From: Erythrobacter donghaensis
GTDB lineage: Bacteria > Pseudomonadota > Alphaproteobacteria > Sphingomonadales > Sphingomonadaceae
Length of the DNA: 64,000 nt
NCBI RefSeq assembly: GCF_002155425.1
Contig: NZ_MUYG01000004.1
Location: 1-64,000, forward strand
Reading direction: 5' to 3'
In this document: piece by piece, positions 16,716-26,158 of the stretch
How the letters are laid out: every line of letters starts with the position of its first letter
Position numbering within the stretch: position 1 is the first letter of the stretch
Notes under the pieces: generated by a model
Told to the model about the DNA's origin: nothing
The model's database searches: none
The model's input: the letters and a program-made list of their open reading frames with translations, nothing else
Position numbers and translations under genes: made by a program

Positions 16716-18235
16716 GGCGCGGCCTCCGTCAGCACGGCGGCTGCGCTCTGCGCCGGGTCAAGCACCTGCGCTGCGGCGGCATCGGCATAGGCGGTCGCCC
16801 AGCCAGCCCCGGCGGCAAGCGCGGCGAGCAACGCCAGCGCCAGCGCGGGGGCGGCGAGATCGGCACGGCGGGTCACGGGGGCGGCTGGTGTCTCACGATC
16901 CTCGCGGACCTTCCAGAACACCGTGCTGCCGACCCGCGCAAAGCCGACCACGCCGAAGAACGTCGTCACCAGAATAACGCTCCACGCCCAGCCCCAGTCG
17001 GGCAGGGCCGCGACCGAGCGCAGGATCAAGAGCTTGCCGATAAAGCCCGACAGCGGCGGCAGGCCGCAGGTGGCAATCGCAGCGATCATGAACATCAGGC
17101 CCACCGCGCTGCGATCGGCAAAGGCCGGGCCGGGGCTGGCGGTATCGCCATAGGCCCTGCGCCGCCGCGCCGTCACGTCCGCCACCAGAAACAGCGCCGC
17201 CGCCGCCAGCGTCGAGTGGGCGAGGTAATAGAGGCCCGCGCCAAGGCTCGCCGCGCTCCAGCTTGCCACCGCGATCAGCAGCGTTCCGGCCGATCCGATC
17301 ACGCCGTAAGCCGCCTGTTCGGACATTGTCCGGGCGACGAACACTCCGGCAAAGCCCACGCAGGCGCTCAGCAACGCCGCCGGAAGCAGCCATGGCGCGC
17401 CCGCCCAGGCTGCGGCCCCGGCGCCTTCGCCAAACACCTGCGGCACCACGCGGATGATCGAATAGACCCCAACCTTGGTCATGATCGCAAACAGCGCCGC
17501 CACTGCGGGCGTGGCCACGGCATAGGTGCGCGGCAGCCACAGGTGGAGCGGCACCACCGCGGCCTTGAGCGCGAAGACGCTCACCAGCAGCAGCGCGGCG
17601 ACGCGCAGCATCCCCTGGTCTTCTGCGGCGACAGCGGCCACGCGCAGGCCCATGTCGGCCATGTTGAGCGTGCCGGTGAGCGCATAGAGCATCCCCAGCG
17701 CGATCAGGAACACCGACGATCCAACGAGGTTGACCACCACATATTGCACCCCGGCCTTCAGCCGCGCCGCGCCCTGTCCGTGAAGCATCAGCCCGTAGGA
17801 CGCGATCAGCAGCACCTCGAAGAACACGAAGAGGTTGAAGAGGTCGCCGGTCAGGAAGGCGCCGTTCAATCCCATCAGCTGGAACTGGAACAGCGGGTGG
17901 AAATGCCAGCCCTTGCGGTCCGCGCGGGTGATCACCGCATGGGTCAGCGCGATCAGGCCAAGGCACGACGTGAGCACCAGCATCATCGCGGCCAGCCGGT
18001 CTGCCACCAGCACGATGCCGAAAGGCGCGGGCCACGCGCCGACCGCATAGGCGAGTGTCGCCCCGCCCGAGACCTGCGCCATCACCGCCAGCGCGGTGAC
18101 CAGCAAGGCCAGGCACGAGGCAAAGCCGATTGCGACCCCCAGTGCGCGCCGCCGCCGCATTACCAGCAGCGCGGCGGGCGCGGCCAGCGCCGGGATCGCG
18201 ACGGGAAGGACAATCAGATGATCGGCGAAGGTCAC
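16712..18235 (-). CDS. mnhD: Mrp/Mnh antiporter subunit D
   Basis: The 507-residue protein is related to the proton-translocating NuoM/NuoN subunits of complex I. It has about 14 hydrophobic helices with embedded charged residues (FVFFEVLLIASYGLMLHGQG, LKAAVVPLHLWLPRTYAVAT, GLPPLSGFIGKLLI). It forms one of the two antiporter-like channels of the complex. Start and stop overlap subunits C and E by 4 bp. Confidence 0.95.
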   Translation of the reverse strand: MTFADHLIVLPVAIPALAAPAALLVMRRRRALGVAIGFASCLALLVTALAVMAQVSGGATLAYAVGAWPAPFGIVLVADRLAAMMLVLTSCLGLIALTHAVITRADRKGWHFHPLFQFQLMGLNGAFLTGDLFNLFVFFEVLLIASYGLMLHGQGAARLKAGVQYVVVNLVGSSVFLIALGMLYALTGTLNMADMGLRVAAVAAEDQGMLRVAALLLVSVFALKAAVVPLHLWLPRTYAVATPAVAALFAIMTKVGVYSIIRVVPQVFGEGAGAAAWAGAPWLLPAALLSACVGFAGVFVARTMSEQAAYGVIGSAGTLLIAVASWSAASLGAGLYYLAHSTLAAAALFLVADVTARRRRAYGDTASPGPAFADRSAVGLMFMIAAIATCGLPPLSGFIGKLLILRSVAALPDWGWAWSVILVTTFFGVVGFARVGSTVFWKVREDRETPAAPVTRRADLAAPALALALLAALAAGAGWATAYADAAAAQVLDPAQSAAAVLTEAAP

Positions 18236-18639
18236 GGCTGCGCGTCCTCCACATCAGGCGCGACCGTAGCGTTCTTTGCGGCCATCCCGTCCTGCGGATC
18301 GCACGGCACCGTGTCGCCATCGACATGATCGCTGCCGCTTTCGAGAAAACCGCGCAGGGCGAGGATCACGACAAAGGCGGTCATGCCGAAGGTGATGACG
18401 ATCGCGGTCAGAACCAGCGCCTGTGGCAGCGGGTCGGCATAGTTGCTGACGGCCTTGTCCCAGATCGGCGGGCGGCCGATCACCAGACGACCGCTGGCGA
18501 ACAGGAACAGGTTCACCGCGTAGGAGATCAGCGTCAGCCCCAGCACCACCTGAAAGGTGCGCGCTCGCAAAGCGAGGAACACGCCCGCCGCGACCAGCAC
18601 GCCGATGGCGCTCGCGACGAGGAATTCGTAGCTCATCAT
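18232..18639 (-). CDS. mnhC: Mrp/Mnh antiporter subunit C
   Basis: The 135-residue NuoK-like subunit has three membrane helices (EFLVASAIGVLVAAGVFLAL, VVLGLTLISYAVNLFLFASG, LVLTAIVITFGMTAFVVILA). The typical PLPQALVLTAIVI motif is present. It lies between the fused AB subunit and subunit D, with overlapping start and stop codons. Confidence 0.94.
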   Translation of the reverse strand: MMSYEFLVASAIGVLVAAGVFLALRARTFQVVLGLTLISYAVNLFLFASGRLVIGRPPIWDKAVSNYADPLPQALVLTAIVITFGMTAFVVILALRGFLESGSDHVDGDTVPCDPQDGMAAKNATVAPDVEDAQP

Positions 18640-21467
18640 GCGCGGCCCTCACCCGATTGAGCTGCGCGGGCGGCGCGCTGGGAGATGTGGCTTAATTGCG
18701 CCAGCGCCAGCATCACCGCGCCCAGAACGGTCAGGAACACGCCGGTGTCGAACAGCATCGCACTCGCCAGCTCGAACTTGCCGATCAGCGGCAGGCTGAA
18801 ATAGTCGAACCAGCTGGTCAGGAACGGCGATCCCAGCGCCATTGCGCCAAGGCCCGTCGCCATCGCCACCAGCACGCCCCAGCCGATCAGCTGGTGCTCG
18901 CCGAAGGGCAGGCGCTCGTCCGACCAGTCGAAGCCGGCGGCGAGATACTGGACAAGGAAGGCCACCGCCACCACCAGCGCCGCGATGAAGCCGCCGCCCG
19001 GCTGGTTGTGGCCGCGCAGGAACAGGAAGATCGCCACGGTCAGGGTCAGCGGCAGGATGATCCGGCTCGCCATCACCAGCATCATCGGGTGCCGCTCGGG
19101 CGAGAGCGGCATGTCCGCACGCCAGGCCCTCAGCCGCGCGCCCGACGCCCCCGTCGCCGCGCTGTCGAGCAGCGCGAAGATCCCCAGCCCGGCGATCCCC
19201 AGCACGATGATCTCGCCCAGCGTGTCGAAGGCGCGGAAATCGACCAGCGTGACGTTGACGACATTGGTGCCCCCGCCGCCCGATTTGGCATTGGCGAGGT
19301 GGAAGGCCGAAATGCTCGCCCCCGGATCACGGGTCAGCATCGCCCAGGCCACCCCGCCGATCAACACACCGCACAGCGTCGCCAGCGCGCCGTCGCGCCA
19401 CTTGCGCGAGGGGGCGGAGAGGTAGGGCGGGTTCTTGGGCAAGAGGTGCAGCGCCAGCAGCAGCAGCAGGATCGTCACCACCTCGACCGAAATCTGCGTC
19501 AGCGCCAGATCGGGGGCGGAGAACTGCACAAAAGCGAGGCTGATGACGAGCCCGATCACGCTGATGTAGATCAGTACGCGAAGGCGGTTGCGCGCATCGT
19601 TCACCACCGCGGCGGTCGCTGCGATCAGCAGCACCCAGGCGGCGATGGCGGGCGGCGAGGCGGGGATGAGCGTGCGGGTGCCGGTCAGCGCGCCGCCAGC
19701 CTGCGCACCGTCCACGATCAGGAAGGCGATCACGCCGAAACTTGCCAGCAGCATCCGTTGCAGCGAGGGCGTGTGTGTGGCGACGATCGCCTTGCGCACC
19801 CACGTATCGGCAAAGGCGAAGGTCGCTTTGAACATGCGCTTGGCATCGGGCAGACCGGCGCGCTCCCACAGACCCAGCAGCGCGCGGTGCTGCCAGAACA
19901 GCAGCGCCCCGCCGGCGACCGCGATCAGGCTGAGGATCAGTGCCAAGTTCACCCCGTGCCACAGCGCCAGGTCGAATTCGGGTACGCCCGCGCCGGTCAC
20001 CACCCCCGTCACCGCGCCCACCAGCGGCGCGGCGAGGAGCATCGGGATCAGCCCGAGCAGCACCGCGAGCAGCGTGAGAAAGGCTGGCGCGGCCCACATG
20101 CCGATGCCGGGATCATGCGCGCGCGCATGGGGCTCGGCCTCGCGCGGCTGTCCGAAGAACAGGTGCCCGGCCAGCCGCAGCGAATAGCCGACCGAGAAGG
20201 TCGCGCCCACGGTAGCAAGCACCGGCAGCAGCCACGGGAGACCGAGCAGTGCGAGCTTGGGGGTCTGGTAGAGCATCAGCTCCTTCGAGATGAATCCGCC
20301 CAGCGGCGGCAGGCCGGCCATCGAGGCGGCAGCGAGCGTCGCCACGGCGGCAGTGATCGGCATCGCCTTCGCCAGCCCGCCGAGGCGGCGAATGTCGCGC
20401 GTGCCGGTCTCATGTTCGACGATCCCGGCGCTCATGAACAGCGCGGCCTTGAAGGCAGCGTGGTTGAGAATGTGGAGCACCGCCGCCAGCGCCGCCGCTT
20501 CGAGGCTGAAGCCCAGCAGCATCACCAGCATCCCCAGCTGCGAGATGGTGGAATAGGCGAGGATGCTCTTCAGATCGTGCCGGAATAGCGCAACCACCGC
20601 GCCGAAGATCATCGTGACGAGGCCGACCGTGGTGACGGTGAGGGTATAGGCCTCGGTCCCCGCCAGCACCGGCCACAGGCGCGCGAGCAGGAACACGCCC
20701 GCCTTCACCATCGTCGCCGAGTGGAGATAGGCGCTCACCGGGGTCGGCGCGGCCATCGCGTGCGGGAGCCAGAAGTGGAACGGAAACTGCGCCGACTTGG
20801 TGAAGCAGCCCAGCAGGATCAGCGTCAGGATCGCAGGGTAGAGCGGCGAGTCCTTCACGATATCGCCCCGAAGCAGGATAGTGGCGAGGTCGAAGCTTCC
20901 GGCCGCTATCCCCAGCAATACCATGCCCCCGATCAGCGCGAGCCCGCCGCCGCCGGTCACCGCCAGCGCCATGCGCGCGCCTTGCCGGGCTTCCGCCTTG
21001 TGCTGCCAGAAGCCGATCAGGAGGAACGACGCGAGGCTGGTCATCTCCCAGAACACCAGCAGCAGCAGCACATTGCCCGCGATCACGATGCCCAGCATCG
21101 CGCCCTGAAACAGCATCAGACTGGCGAAGAACCGCCCCGTCGCCTCACCGGCGTAGAGGTAGAAATGCCCGAAGATCACCACCGCAAGGCCGATGCCCAG
21201 GATCAGGCCGGCAAACATCAGCCCCAGCGGATCGACCATCAGCGTGAGATCGAGGCCGAGAGTGGGCACCCATTGCCACGTTGCGGAAGGCACTGCACCG
21301 CCGATCACCGGCCCGGCCAGGCTCGCCAGCAGGACGAGCCCTGCGGCACTTGCGCCCGCGGCAATCCCCGAATGGACGGCGCGCGATGCCTGGTGCAGCA
21401 CCGCAATCGCAAGCGCCGCAGCGAAGGGGAGCGTCACCAGCGTCAAGAGCGTCAAGGCATAAGCCAT
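18636..21467 (-). CDS. mnhA: Fused Mrp/Mnh antiporter subunits A and B
   Basis: At 943 residues it joins MrpA (NuoL-like antiporter core with ILGCFTKSAQFPFHFWLPHA and a MrpA-specific C-terminal extension carrying QISVEVVTILLLLLALHLLP) with an MrpB module (RGHNQPGGGFIAALVVAVAF to about residue 940). An A-B fusion is characteristic of group-2 Mrp systems in alphaproteobacteria. It is the first gene of the operon, and an EcfG-type promoter lies about 100 bp upstream. The complex exports Na+ in exchange for H+ and supports pH and salt homeostasis. Confidence 0.94.
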   Translation of the reverse strand: MAYALTLLTLVTLPFAAALAIAVLHQASRAVHSGIAAGASAAGLVLLASLAGPVIGGAVPSATWQWVPTLGLDLTLMVDPLGLMFAGLILGIGLAVVIFGHFYLYAGEATGRFFASLMLFQGAMLGIVIAGNVLLLLVFWEMTSLASFLLIGFWQHKAEARQGARMALAVTGGGGLALIGGMVLLGIAAGSFDLATILLRGDIVKDSPLYPAILTLILLGCFTKSAQFPFHFWLPHAMAAPTPVSAYLHSATMVKAGVFLLARLWPVLAGTEAYTLTVTTVGLVTMIFGAVVALFRHDLKSILAYSTISQLGMLVMLLGFSLEAAALAAVLHILNHAAFKAALFMSAGIVEHETGTRDIRRLGGLAKAMPITAAVATLAAASMAGLPPLGGFISKELMLYQTPKLALLGLPWLLPVLATVGATFSVGYSLRLAGHLFFGQPREAEPHARAHDPGIGMWAAPAFLTLLAVLLGLIPMLLAAPLVGAVTGVVTGAGVPEFDLALWHGVNLALILSLIAVAGGALLFWQHRALLGLWERAGLPDAKRMFKATFAFADTWVRKAIVATHTPSLQRMLLASFGVIAFLIVDGAQAGGALTGTRTLIPASPPAIAAWVLLIAATAAVVNDARNRLRVLIYISVIGLVISLAFVQFSAPDLALTQISVEVVTILLLLLALHLLPKNPPYLSAPSRKWRDGALATLCGVLIGGVAWAMLTRDPGASISAFHLANAKSGGGGTNVVNVTLVDFRAFDTLGEIIVLGIAGLGIFALLDSAATGASGARLRAWRADMPLSPERHPMMLVMASRIILPLTLTVAIFLFLRGHNQPGGGFIAALVVAVAFLVQYLAAGFDWSDERLPFGEHQLIGWGVLVAMATGLGAMALGSPFLTSWFDYFSLPLIGKFELASAMLFDTGVFLTVLGAVMLALAQLSHISQRAARAAQSGEGRA

Positions 21468-21563
21468 TGGCGGTTCGGTTGCGTCCTTCGAGGGTGGTTC
21501 TAACGGGCGGAAAGGGCGCGCCCGGCACCCGGATGGGGCATAGACGAGCGATTGACATTCTTA

Positions 21564-21590
21564 CAACCCCGACCGCCCTGCCGAGGTTCC
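21564..21590 (-). promoter_or_regulatory. Candidate EcfG promoter of the mrp operon
   Basis: GGAAC (21590-21586), a 19-nt spacer and TTG (21566-21564) within GGGTTG on the minus strand, about 97 bp upstream of the mnhAB start. It overlaps the region just after the apt stop codon, so transcription from apt may also enter. Confidence 0.5.
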
Positions 21591-21609
21591 CTGAAGGCGA
21601 ACTCAGCCT

Positions 21610-22161
21610 TCAGTCGCCCTCGAATTCCATTAGCGCATTGACCGTGATGCCCGCTCCGCGCAGCCGTTCCGCTCCGCCCAGATCGGGCAGATCGATCACG
21701 AACAGCGCATCGCTGACCACCGCCCCGGCCTTGCGCAGCAGAGCGGCCGAGGCGAGCGCCGTGCCGCCGGTGGCGATCAGATCGTCGACCATCACCACTG
21801 TCTGCCCCGGCAGAACCGCGCCCGGGTCCATCTCCAGCCGATCGGTGCCGTATTCGAGCGCATAGTCGATGCCGATGGTGTCGATCGGCAGCTTGCCGGG
21901 CTTACGCACGGGCACGAAGCCAATGCCGAGTTGCACTGCCACCGCCGCGCCGAAGATAAACCCGCGTGCCTCCATCCCCGCGATCTTCTGCGCCCCGGCG
22001 GCATCGGCCAGCGCGGCGAGGTGATGCACGCTCGCGGCCATGCCCTGATGGTGGCCGATCAGCGTCGTGATGTCGCGGAACTGGATCCCCGGCTGCGGGA
22101 AATCCGGCACGGTGCGCACCAGCGCCTTCAGCTCTTCGGGAGAAAGATGTGGCGATGTCAT
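21610..22161 (-). CDS. apt: Adenine phosphoribosyltransferase
   Basis: The 183-residue enzyme of purine salvage converts adenine and PRPP to AMP. The PRPP-binding motif VVMVDDLIATGGTA (residues 122-135) is intact. The substrate loop GMEARGFIFGAAVA and the N-terminal FPQPGIQFRDITTL signature are also present. Length is normal. It stands alone downstream of the petABC terminator region. Confidence 0.97.
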   Translation of the reverse strand: MTSPHLSPEELKALVRTVPDFPQPGIQFRDITTLIGHHQGMAASVHHLAALADAAGAQKIAGMEARGFIFGAAVAVQLGIGFVPVRKPGKLPIDTIGIDYALEYGTDRLEMDPGAVLPGQTVVMVDDLIATGGTALASAALLRKAGAVVSDALFVIDLPDLGGAERLRGAGITVNALMEFEGD

Positions 22162-22195
22162 GTTGGCGAGCCCCTTTCCTTGCCCTCAAAGCAGA

Positions 22196-22228
22196 GCGCC
22201 CCGCCATCCGCAAGGGATGACGGGGCGC
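22196..22228 (-). terminator. Hairpin terminator between petC and apt
   Basis: GCGCCCCG-CATCC pairs with GGATG-CGGGGCGC with single-base bulges, forming a long GC-rich stem 26 bp beyond the petC stop. The T run is weak, so it may also act as a bidirectional or RNA-stabilising hairpin. Confidence 0.6.
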
Positions 22229-22253
22229 CGCTGTGCCTCGATGAAGGCGGGCC

Positions 22254-23111
22254 TCAGCCCTTCTTCGGTTTGATCCCGGCCCAGATCTGCTTGTAGCTCA
22301 GGAAGGCCAGCACCGTGGCGAAGAGCAGGAAGCCGATCACGAACCAGCCAGTCTGCTTGCGCTGGATCAGCGAAGGCTCGGCGGTCCAGGTCAGGAACGC
22401 GGCCACATCGGTCGCCATCTGCGGAATGGTGGCATTGGTTCCGTCCGCGTAGGTAACCTGACCGTCCACCGCGAGCGGCGGCGCCATGGCAATGTTCACG
22501 TTAGGGAAGTGCTTGTTGAAATAGAGGCCCGGAGGGGTTTCGAACCCGACCTTCGCCGCCTTTTCCGGATCGGGCTCGCCATAACCGGTCAGCAGCGAAT
22601 AGACGTAGTTCGAACCGTCATGCCGCGCCTTGGTCATCAGCGAAAGATCGGGCGGAATGGCGTTGTTGTTGGCCGCAGCCGCCGCAATGCTGTTCGGGAA
22701 CGGCATCGGGAAGTAGTCGGTCGGCTCGCCCGGACGGGTTGTGGTCTCACCGGTCGCCGGATCGATGCCCGGAACAGTCCAGCTGGCGGCCTCGGCGTCA
22801 ACCTCGGCTTCGGTGTAGCCGAGTTCCTGCAAGTTGCGGAAGGCGACGAACTTCAGGCTGTGGCAGGCCGAGCAGACCTCCTTGTAGACCTGATAGCCGC
22901 GCTGCAGCTGGGCATAGTCCCACTTGCCGAACGCGCCGTCGAACGAGAACCCAGCCTCGGGGCCTTCGCCATGCTCGTAGAACGCGTAGGAGGGCTGCTT
23001 TTCCGGCGCCGGGCCGAATGCGTAGTTGTAGGCACCGGGCAGGAGCGACCACAGCACCAGCACCGCAGTGATGGCGAGGCCGAAAAGGATGCCTCCGAGA
23101 CGAATAGACAT
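22254..23111 (-). CDS. petC: Cytochrome c1 of the bc1 complex
   Basis: This 285-residue protein has an N-terminal membrane/signal segment (FGLAITAVLVLWSLLPGAY). The haem c motif is Cys80-x-x-Cys83-His84 (VCSACHS), and the likely axial Met lies in NVNIAMAPPLAVDG. A C-terminal anchor helix (TGWFVIGFLLFATVLAFLSY) keeps the haem domain in the periplasm. It is the third gene of the petABC operon (54 bp after petB) and delivers electrons from the Rieske centre to cytochrome c. Confidence 0.97.
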   Translation of the reverse strand: MSIRLGGILFGLAITAVLVLWSLLPGAYNYAFGPAPEKQPSYAFYEHGEGPEAGFSFDGAFGKWDYAQLQRGYQVYKEVCSACHSLKFVAFRNLQELGYTEAEVDAEAASWTVPGIDPATGETTTRPGEPTDYFPMPFPNSIAAAAANNNAIPPDLSLMTKARHDGSNYVYSLLTGYGEPDPEKAAKVGFETPPGLYFNKHFPNVNIAMAPPLAVDGQVTYADGTNATIPQMATDVAAFLTWTAEPSLIQRKQTGWFVIGFLLFATVLAFLSYKQIWAGIKPKKG

Positions 23112-23165
23112 GTCCGAACTCTTTCTCGTTATCGGTTCAGATTGCGTGAGACTGCGGGCCGCCGA

Positions 23166-24542
23166 TCACTCGGCGGGCTGCAGCGACCCATCGGTGGCGG
23201 TACCGGGAAGACCCTCGACCACGCTTCCGGCATCGATCGCACCGCCGCCCGAAGTGCCGCCGGGCTTGTCCTTGCCGACCACCGCTTCGGTGATCGAGAA
23301 GGGCAGGGGCTTGGGCACTTCGACCTGGCTGACGATCGGCAGGATCACCAGGAAGTGGAGGAAGTAATAGGCCGTCGCGATCTGGCTGATCACCACGTAG
23401 GGCTCTTCCGCCGGCGCACCGCCGCAGATGAACAGCGCGATCATGGTCGGGATCAGGCCGAACCAGAAGAACTTGCGGAACATCGGGCGGTAGTGGCCCG
23501 AACGCACCGGGCTCTTGTCCAGCCAGGGCAGGAAGAACCACAGCAGGATCGAGCCGAACATCGCGATCACGCCCAGCAGCTTGGCGGGGATCAGCACGAT
23601 GCCGGTGAAGGGGATGCTGAGGTCACCGGTGAAGGCGCGCAGGATCGCGTAAAACGGCCAGAAGTACCATTCGGGCACGATGTGCGCCGGGGTCGAGAGC
23701 GGGTTCGCCTCGATGTAGTTGTCCGGGTGGCCGAGGTAGTTGGGCAGGAAGAACACCATCGTGGTGAACAGGATCAGGAACACGCCGAGACCGAAGCCGT
23801 CCTTGGCGGTGTAGTAGGGGTGGAACGGAACGGTGTCCGATTCCTGCTTCACTTCCACGCCGGTCGGGTTCGACGAGCCGGGAATGTGCAGCGCCCAGAT
23901 GTGGAGGATCACCACGCCCGCAATCACGAAAGGCATCAGGAAGTGCAGCGAGAAGAAGCGGTTCAGCGCGGCGTTATCCGGCGCGAAGCCGCCCAGCAGC
24001 CACACCTGCAGCGGCTCACCCACCAGCGGGATCGCGCTGAACAGACCGGTGATGACCTGCGCACCCCAGAAGCTCATCTGGCCCCAAGGCAGCACGTAGC
24101 CCATGAAGGCGGTCGCCATCATGAGCAGGAAGATCACCACGCCCAGCAGCCAGATCATCTCGCGCGGGGCCTTGTACGACGAATAGAACAGGCCGCGGAA
24201 GATGTGCATGTAGATGACGATGAAGAAGAAGCTCGCCCCGTTGGCGTGGGCGTAGCGCAGCATCCAGCCGTAGTTGACGTTACGCATGATGTGCTCGACC
24301 GTACCGAACGCGACCTGCGCGTTGGCGGCATAGTGCATCGCAAGCACGACGCCGGTGACGATCTGGATCATCAGGCAGAAACCGGCCAACACGCCGAAGT
24401 TCCACATGTAGTTGAGGTTGCGCGGAACCGGATAACCGGCCCCCACCGCGTTGTAGACGAGCCGCGGGAACGGCAGTTTCTCGTCCAGCCACTTGGTGAA
24501 AGCGGTCTGCGGTTCGTATTGCTTGGCCCAGGCGAAACTCAT
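23166..24542 (-). CDS. petB: Cytochrome b of the bc1 complex
   Basis: The 458-residue protein has eight or nine membrane helices. His pairs for two b haems lie in helices B and D ([49 protein letters not shown]). The Qo motif is PEWY ([14 protein letters not shown]). A roughly 40-residue Gly-rich C-terminal extension ([14 protein letters not shown]) goes beyond the usual family length. It oxidises ubiquinol at the inner membrane together with petA and petC. Confidence 0.97.
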   Translation of the reverse strand: MSFAWAKQYEPQTAFTKWLDEKLPFPRLVYNAVGAGYPVPRNLNYMWNFGVLAGFCLMIQIVTGVVLAMHYAANAQVAFGTVEHIMRNVNYGWMLRYAHANGASFFFIVIYMHIFRGLFYSSYKAPREMIWLLGVVIFLLMMATAFMGYVLPWGQMSFWGAQVITGLFSAIPLVGEPLQVWLLGGFAPDNAALNRFFSLHFLMPFVIAGVVILHIWALHIPGSSNPTGVEVKQESDTVPFHPYYTAKDGFGLGVFLILFTTMVFFLPNYLGHPDNYIEANPLSTPAHIVPEWYFWPFYAILRAFTGDLSIPFTGIVLIPAKLLGVIAMFGSILLWFFLPWLDKSPVRSGHYRPMFRKFFWFGLIPTMIALFICGGAPAEEPYVVISQIATAYYFLHFLVILPIVSQVEVPKPLPFSITEAVVGKDKPGGTSGGGAIDAGSVVEGLPGTATDGSLQPAE

Positions 24543-24610
24543 GGCGTTCTCTCGGCTTGATCGTTGATGAAGATCGGGACGATTATCGTTGTGATATCAG
24601 ATACGCAGGA

Positions 24611-25174
24611 TCAGCCCACGCGGATGACGGCGTCGGACTTGAAGCTGTATTCCGGCACCTTGAGGTTGAGCGGCGCGGGGCCCTTGCGGATGCGGCCGGC
24701 GACATCGTAGTGCGAGCCGTGGCAGGGGCAGAAATAGCCGCCGAACTCGCCCTTGTTCTCGCCTTCGGCCGCGCCTAGCGGCACGCAGCCGAGGTGGGTG
24801 CAGACGCCCATTGTCACGAGGATGTCCTCGTGCCCTGCCTTGGTGCGATCGGCCAGCGTGGCGGGATCGCGCATGTTGGCGCCATCATCGGCCTTGGCCC
24901 GGGCGATTTCCTCGGGCGAAAGACGCTTCACGAACAGCGGCTGCTTGCGGAAGGTGGTCTTGATGCTCTGACCCGGCTGGATCGCGCTGACATCGACTTC
25001 GGTTGAGCTGGCGGCGAGCACGTCCCGCGACGGAGCCATCTGGCTCACCAGCGGGAACAGCACTGAAGCCCCGCCGACTCCCGCCGTGCCGAGCGCGGCA
25101 ATGTGGATCCAGTCGCGGCGACGCACGCCGTCTTCGGTGCTGAGTTCGCTTGCGGCGGCCGTGTCAGAAGCCAT
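24611..25174 (-). CDS. petA: Rieske iron-sulfur subunit of the bc1 complex
   Basis: The 187-residue protein has a Tat-like N-terminus (VRRRDWIHIAALGTAGVGG) serving as membrane anchor. The 2Fe-2S ligands occur in CTHLGCVP and CPCHGSHYDVAGR. It is first in the petABC operon, with a 68-bp gap to petB. It transfers electrons from ubiquinol to cytochrome c1. Confidence 0.97.
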   Translation of the reverse strand: MASDTAAASELSTEDGVRRRDWIHIAALGTAGVGGASVLFPLVSQMAPSRDVLAASSTEVDVSAIQPGQSIKTTFRKQPLFVKRLSPEEIARAKADDGANMRDPATLADRTKAGHEDILVTMGVCTHLGCVPLGAAEGENKGEFGGYFCPCHGSHYDVAGRIRKGPAPLNLKVPEYSFKSDAVIRVG

Positions 25175-25404
25175 GTCGTCTTACCCTGCTCGTTTTGCCG
25201 CGGCGGAAAGAGTGCCCGCGCGGCGTGATGTTTCAGTGGCGGGGCACGCGCCCCGGTTCCGATCCGTCGATTGGTCCCTGCTTCAGGCCCCGGATACGCC
25301 GTATGCGCACCTTGGCTGGAGCTTGGGCGGGGCAATTAACGGCAATCTATCCAGAATCCAACCGTGTTTTAAACAAGCCACGTTCGCCGCCGTGCAAGAC
25401 AAAC

Positions 25405-26157
25405 TCAGGGCAGCGCGATCATGCTGATCTGCCGACCATAATTGGCCTCACCCGCCTGACTGGCGCGTCTGTGAGAATGGTAACGCGCGACATGTGAGAA
25501 TGTATCCCGGCCGATATCAGCAATTTTGCTAAGGCCTGCTGCGGCCAGCCGATCCATGATGAAGCCGGGCAGGTCGAACTGCCAGCGCGCCAGCCCGTCG
25601 CGATCCGGCGCGGGGGCGAAGAAGCGCTCGGCAGTGGCGGGGAAGCGCGCGCGGAAGGGGGCGTCGACCTCGTAACTCGCCTGCGCGATGGTCGGCCCGA
25701 GCACCGCGATGGTATCGCCGCGCCGTGCGCCGAGCGCTTCCATCGCGGCGAGGGTGTTCTCCAGCACCCCGTCCACCGCTCCGCGCCACCCGGCATGGGC
25801 CGCGCCGATCACGCCCGCAGCCTCGTCGGCGAAGAGGATCGGGCCGCAATCGGCGGTGACGATCCCGAGCACCACGCCCGGCGTCGCCGTGACCACCGCA
25901 TCGGCTACCGGGCGGCCTTCGGCGGCATCGTCCCAGACCGCGCTGACGGTGACGACGTCGGGCGAATGCACCTGATGCGGCGCGGCGAGTCGGCCTCCCG
26001 GCAGGATCGCCGCTGCGGCCGCTGCGCGCAAGGACCGCACCTCGGCCCCGTCGCCCGGCCCGCCGAAGCCGAACTGGTGCGTGCCCCCCGCGCTGCCGAA
26101 AAAGCCGTGCGGCACGCTGCCGAGCAGCGGGTGAGTCTCGATCTGGAAACCCGTCAC
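25405..26157 (-). CDS. pgeF: Multicopper polyphenol oxidase-like (YfiH/PgeF) purine nucleoside phosphorylase
   Basis: The 250-residue protein has the family's metal-site motifs: HQVHS (residues about 61-65), TADCGPILF and AAHAGWRGAVDG. Family members act on purine nucleosides and edit peptidoglycan precursors. The start is GTG at 26157, one base past the pepN stop, with GAGG just upstream in the pepN end, so translation is coupled. It is probably cytoplasmic. Confidence 0.9.
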   Translation of the reverse strand: MTGFQIETHPLLGSVPHGFFGSAGGTHQFGFGGPGDGAEVRSLRAAAAAAILPGGRLAAPHQVHSPDVVTVSAVWDDAAEGRPVADAVVTATPGVVLGIVTADCGPILFADEAAGVIGAAHAGWRGAVDGVLENTLAAMEALGARRGDTIAVLGPTIAQASYEVDAPFRARFPATAERFFAPAPDRDGLARWQFDLPGFIMDRLAAAGLSKIADIGRDTFSHVARYHSHRRASQAGEANYGRQISMIALP

Positions 26158-26158
26158 C

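Noticed and set aside
18696..20588. A 630-codon plus-strand frame across mnhAB
   Set aside because: It is rich in Arg, Gln and His, which is the usual antisense of membrane protein codons.
22509..24560. A 683-codon plus-strand frame across petB and petC
   Set aside because: Antisense of known bc1 genes, with antisense-like composition and no motif.
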